Shown in pieces: positions 14,450-17,342 of a stretch of DNA of 17,342 bases (positions are counted from its first letter, which is position 1; every line of letters starts with the position of its first letter). This stretch comes from Desulfovibrio sp. UBA4079 (GTDB lineage: Bacteria > Desulfobacterota > Desulfovibrionia > Desulfovibrionales > Desulfovibrionaceae): the NCBI GenBank assembly GCA_002382645.1, contig DFYP01000206.1, positions 1,926 to 19,267 of the forward strand, given 5' to 3'. A program made the position numbers and the translations under genes. A model generated the notes under the pieces. It was not told the DNA's origin. It did no database searches and worked only from the letters and a program-made list of their open reading frames with translations.

Positions 14450-16507
14450 GTGCACGGCCTGTCGCGGCTCAAATTCAGCACCAAGATCAACCTCGGGACC
14501 ACGGCCATCGTGCTCTTCCTGAGCCTGGTCATGGGCGCGCCCGTGGCCAGGGTGGCCTCCAAGGCCCTGCTGGACGAGGTCAAGATGCGCGGCCGGGTCC
14601 TGGCCGAGAGCCTCTCGGTGCGCGCCGCCGACCCGCTGCTGGCCCAGGATTTCCTGCGGCTCAAGAACCTGGTGGACGACCTGCGCGGCCTGGGCGGGGA
14701 CATGGAGTACGCCTTTGTCCTGGACCAGCGCGGCAACGTCCTGGCCCACAGCTATCCCAAGGGCTTTCCCGTGGACCTGGTGGGCGCCAACGCCCCCGGC
14801 CCGGACGGTGCGTTCTCGGTGCACCTCCTGGACACCGGCGACGAGCGCATCTACGACTTCGCCGTGCCCGTGCGCGTGGCCGGGGAGTCCTTCGGCGTGG
14901 TCCGCGTGGGCCTGTCCTGGAGCCGGGCCCGGGCGCCGGTGGAGCGCCTGGGCGGGATCATTCTGGGCCTGGCCGGGGGCGGTCTGCTCCTGGCCGTGGT
15001 CCTGTCCACGGTCTTCGCCCGCCAGGTGACCCGCCGGCTCAACGTGCTCCGGGCCCACGCCTCGGAAATGGTCAAGGGCAACCTGGACATGCGCGCCGGG
15101 CCGGAGCTGGCCCGCAACTGCTGGGACATCATGGACTGCAGCCGCAAGGAGTGCCCGGCCTACGGCGACGCCGCGCGGCGCTGCTGGTACGTGGCCGGGA
15201 CCCTCTGCCTGGAGTGCGACCCCGCGGCCTATCCCAAGAAGCTGGAGTCCTGCCGCAACTGCCCCGTGTACCTGACCAACGCGGGCGACGAGATCCAGGA
15301 CCTCACCGAGACCTTCGACGTCATGGCGCTGACGCTCAAGACCCACATCGCCGAGCTGCGCGAGGCGGAAAAGGTTCTCACGCGCCAGCAGCAGATCATG
15401 CGCACCATCCTGGACGTGACCCCGGACCTGGTGAGCCTGCTGGACGAGCACATGGTCTACCAGGCCTGCAACCGGGCCTTTGCCGCCTCGGTGGGCCGGG
15501 AGGTGGACCAGGTGGTGGGCAAGACCGACTTCGACTTGTTTCCCGAGGAGATGGCCCGCGCGCGCAGCGAGGCCAACCGCCGGGTCCTGGAAACGGGCGA
15601 GCGCTTCCAGACCGAGACCCACCGCGAGGCCGGGCACGGCGAGCGCTGGTTCCACACCGTGCAGGTGCCGGTCTTCGACCGCGACGGCCGCATCGTGGGG
15701 GTCCTGCGCACGGCCCGCGACGTGACCCAGATCAAGGACTACCAGGAGCAGCTCATCCAGGCCCAGAAGATGGAGTCCCTGGGCAAGCTGGCCGGGGGCG
15801 TGGCCCACGAGATCAACACGCCGCTGGGCATCATCCTGGGCTACGCCCAGCTGCTCCAGGAGGACGCGCCCGAGGGCCAGTTGCGCGAGGACCTCTCGAT
15901 CATCGAGAAGCAGGCCAAGGTCTGCCGCAAGATCGTGGCCGACCTGCTCGGCTTCTCGCGCCAGTCCCGCAGCGCCAAGCGGGACATGTGCCTGAACAAC
16001 TCGGTCATGGAGACCGTGACCCTGGTGCGCCACTCCTTCGAGCTGGACAAGGTGCGCATCGTCACGGACCTGGACGAGCGCATGCCCGTGCTCCACGGCG
16101 ACCCGGACAAGCTCCGCCAGGTCTGGATGAATCTCTTGACCAACGCCCGCGACGCCATGCCCGGGGGCGGCCGGATTTTCATCCGCACGAGGCTGGACAC
16201 GGCAGCCCAAAAAGTGACAGTCTGGGTGGCCGACACGGGCGCGGGCATCGGCGCCGAAGACCTGCGCCGCATCTTTGACCCGTTCTTCAGCACCAAGCCC
16301 GTGGGCAAGGGCACGGGCCTGGGCCTCTCGGTGTCCTTCGGCATTGTCCGGGAGCACGGCGGGGAGATCCGGGCCCAGAGCCCGGTGCCGCCGGAGCTGG
16401 GCATCCCGGCCGGGGAGGGCGGGCCGGGAGCGGTGTTCAGCGTGGACCTGCCCCTGGACCACCAGGACAGCGGGGCAGAGCCCGACGATCTCAAGAGCGA
16501 GGAGTGA
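14450..16507 (+). CDS. Membrane histidine kinase with HAMP, two-CW and PAS domains
   Basis: A 685-residue sensor kinase. The first membrane helix is at about 16-36, a periplasmic domain at about 37-165, and a second helix at about 168-190. A HAMP-like linker (191-220) leads into a Cys/Trp-rich segment (224-273) with C224-W225, C230, C235, C245-W246, C253, C256, C268 and C271, the 'two-CW' pattern seen in deltaproteobacterial sensors. A PAS domain follows (about 315-430), then HisKA with the phosphate-accepting H453 (VAHEINTPLG) and HATPase_c with N565 (NLLTNARDAM), DTGAGI (595-600) and GTGLGLS (621-627). All catalytic boxes look intact. The start is a GTG; GGGAGG (14435-14440) is 9 bases upstream. 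It sits between its probable ligand-binding partner and its receiver. The eight cysteines could bind a metal or cluster and add redox or metal input. Confidence 0.92.
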   Translation: MHGLSRLKFSTKINLGTTAIVLFLSLVMGAPVARVASKALLDEVKMRGRVLAESLSVRAADPLLAQDFLRLKNLVDDLRGLGGDMEYAFVLDQRGNVLAHSYPKGFPVDLVGANAPGPDGAFSVHLLDTGDERIYDFAVPVRVAGESFGVVRVGLSWSRARAPVERLGGIILGLAGGGLLLAVVLSTVFARQVTRRLNVLRAHASEMVKGNLDMRAGPELARNCWDIMDCSRKECPAYGDAARRCWYVAGTLCLECDPAAYPKKLESCRNCPVYLTNAGDEIQDLTETFDVMALTLKTHIAELREAEKVLTRQQQIMRTILDVTPDLVSLLDEHMVYQACNRAFAASVGREVDQVVGKTDFDLFPEEMARARSEANRRVLETGERFQTETHREAGHGERWFHTVQVPVFDRDGRIVGVLRTARDVTQIKDYQEQLIQAQKMESLGKLAGGVAHEINTPLGIILGYAQLLQEDAPEGQLREDLSIIEKQAKVCRKIVADLLGFSRQSRSAKRDMCLNNSVMETVTLVRHSFELDKVRIVTDLDERMPVLHGDPDKLRQVWMNLLTNARDAMPGGGRIFIRTRLDTAAQKVTVWVADTGAGIGAEDLRRIFDPFFSTKPVGKGTGLGLSVSFGIVREHGGEIRAQSPVPPELGIPAGEGGPGAVFSVDLPLDHQDSGAEPDDLKSEE

Positions 16508-16510
16508 GCC

Positions 16511-16873
16511 ATGGCCCAGATCATCGTCATCGACGACGTTTCCGACGCCGGGATACTGGTCAAGCGCATCCTGGAGCGCAAGGGACACAAGGTCGCGGCC
16601 TTCACCGAGGAGGAGGAGGCCCTGGCCTTTGTGCGCAAGCAGAAGCCGGACCTGGCCATCCTGGACATGAAGCTCAAGAAGATGACCGGCGTGGAGGTCC
16701 TGGAGGAGATCCGGAAGCTCTCGCCGGCGACCAAGGCCATCATGCTCACCGGCTACCCCACCCTGGAGACGGCCCGCGAGTCCCTGCGCCTGGGAGCCAG
16801 CGAATACTGCGTCAAGCCCATCGACAAGGACGAGTTGGAGGCCAAGGTGGCCGAGGTCCTGGGAGGCCGTTGA
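16511..16873 (+). CDS. Stand-alone response-regulator receiver domain
   Basis: A 120-residue CheY-like receiver with no output domain. Acidic residues D8 and D9 (IDDV), the phosphorylation site D52 (AILDMKL), T80 (IMLTGYPT) and K102 (YCVKPID) are all present, so it should accept phosphate. A GAGGAG ribosome site lies in the last codons of the kinase gene, 3 bases upstream, so the two are translationally coupled. Without DNA-binding or enzyme domains it must act by protein contact or pass phosphate onward. Its last codons (GGC CGT TGA) coincide with the left end of a repeat element, so the end of the protein may have been altered by it. The downstream PEP-synthase-like gene is a possible target, but this is only a positional inference. 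Confidence 0.93.
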   Translation: MAQIIVIDDVSDAGILVKRILERKGHKVAAFTEEEEALAFVRKQKPDLAILDMKLKKMTGVEVLEEIRKLSPATKAIMLTGYPTLETARESLRLGASEYCVKPIDKDELEAKVAEVLGGR

Positions 16874-16983
16874 AAAATCCGCGCCGGCCGCGTTGCTTCA
16901 AAAAATTCAAATCCTCGCGTATGGGGGATAGGCGTCGGCCTTGAGTTTTTTTCGCGCCTTGCCCGCGCGTTTTTTGAACGGCC
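16865..16983. repeat. 119-bp imperfect inverted-repeat intergenic element
   Basis: The left end GGCCGTTGAAAAAT (16865-16878) and the right end TTTTTTGAACGGCC (16970-16983) are near-complementary (12 of 14 bases when the right end is reversed). Inner parts also match imperfectly: CTTCAAAAAATTCAAATCC on the left against the complement of GGCCTTGAGTTTTTTTCGCG on the right. The layout resembles a dispersed intergenic repeat or a nonautonomous element. The left end contains the stop codon of the receiver gene. T-runs (16946-16952 and 16970-16975) could also aid termination. Its repeat nature across a genome cannot be tested from one copy. Confidence 0.55.
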
Positions 16984-17019
16984 CCCGGAAAACGTTTTCA
17001 ATGGCGTGCTAGGAATCCC

Positions 17020-17342
17020 ATGTCCCTGATCACCCAGCTCTTCCGGCACTGGACCTACCAGGTCTTCGCCCCGGGCACGCTCCTGCGGGCCAAGTACAAC
17101 GCCTTCAAGGACCTGCTGCGTTCCGACGACATCTGCCTGACGCTCATCGCCGACCTGGAGGAGCTGGCCTACGGCCAGGACAAGGCCGACCGGGCCCGGG
17201 TGGTCTGGCTCTGCAGGCGGCTCTCGGCCGCGGTGCGCCGCCTGGTGGACAACCTCATGGCCATGAGCCCGAGCCGCTACATGGGCCTGCCCGAGCACTA
17301 CAAGAAGATCGACTTCTACCTGCGCCTGGCCCTGGACCAGCC
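17020..17342 (+). CDS. N-terminus of a PEP/pyruvate-binding (PEP-synthase-like) protein, partial
   Basis: The frame runs open from ATG 17020 to the right edge, giving 107 residues and a partial codon. AGGA (17011-17014) is 5 bases upstream of the ATG. The segment is helical and charged (SLITQLFRHWTYQVFAPGTL, then SPSRYMGLPEHYKKIDFYLR). This resembles the N-terminal lead-in of deltaproteobacterial PEP/pyruvate-binding phosphotransferases, from memory only. No catalytic motif is inside the window, so the call is tentative. If correct, it would link PEP/pyruvate metabolism or a swivelling phosphohistidine domain to the upstream two-component genes. Confidence 0.5.
   Translation, partial: MSLITQLFRHWTYQVFAPGTLLRAKYNAFKDLLRSDDICLTLIADLEELAYGQDKADRARVVWLCRRLSAAVRRLVDNLMAMSPSRYMGLPEHYKKIDFYLRLALDQ

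Noticed and set aside
11689..14736. 1015-residue leftward frame opposite the TauE-type to kinase genes
   Set aside because: It spans several supported genes and a terminator, has low-complexity composition and no recognisable domain.
1..17342. CRISPR array, tRNA, rRNA, transposase or integrase
   Set aside because: No regular short repeats with spacers, no cloverleaf or rRNA-like sequence, and no recombinase motif was seen in any frame.

Overview
The window is GC-rich and densely coded. It looks like a chromosomal segment from an anaerobic deltaproteobacterium of the Desulfovibrio type. This rests on the gene set: a pheS-pheT-merR order, a cytoplasmic molybdopterin oxidoreductase with a four-cluster Fe-S partner, FmdE- and TauE/SafE-family proteins, and a kinase with a Cys/Trp-rich 'two-CW' segment. 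It is not a database match.

Region 1 (1-5552) is housekeeping. It holds the 3' end of pheS, then pheT, a strong terminator, a small MerR-type regulator and an AsmA-family envelope protein, closed by another strong terminator. Region 2 (5553-7060) is a regulatory stretch with hairpins, two Fur-like boxes and a sigma70-like promoter. It leads to a Cys-rich coiled-coil DUF2325 protein, which converges on the next block at a perfect 30-bp palindromic terminator.

Region 3 (7061-12919) is a divergent redox block. Leftward runs a Phs/Psr-like molybdopterin oxidoreductase with no export signal, then an FmdE/molybdopterin-binding fusion that may handle its cofactor. Rightward runs a four-[4Fe-4S] ferredoxin-like subunit, then a TauE/SafE permease, then a terminator. 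The two arms share one 316-bp intergenic region.

Region 4 (12928-16873) is a tightly packed four-gene sensory operon: a small three-helix membrane protein of possible YidC/EMC3 type, a membrane-anchored PhnD-like binding protein with no ABC transporter, a hybrid-architecture histidine kinase (periplasmic domain, HAMP, two-CW, PAS, HisKA/HATPase) and a stand-alone receiver. A 119-bp imperfect inverted-repeat element supplies the receiver's stop codon. The window ends inside a gene that resembles the N-terminus of a PEP-synthase-like protein.

Working hypothesis (inference): regions 3 and 4 form one system that senses a small oxyanion or sulfur compound in the periplasm, moves it through the TauE permease, and reduces or oxidises it in the cytoplasm. 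The substrate cannot be read from the sequence.
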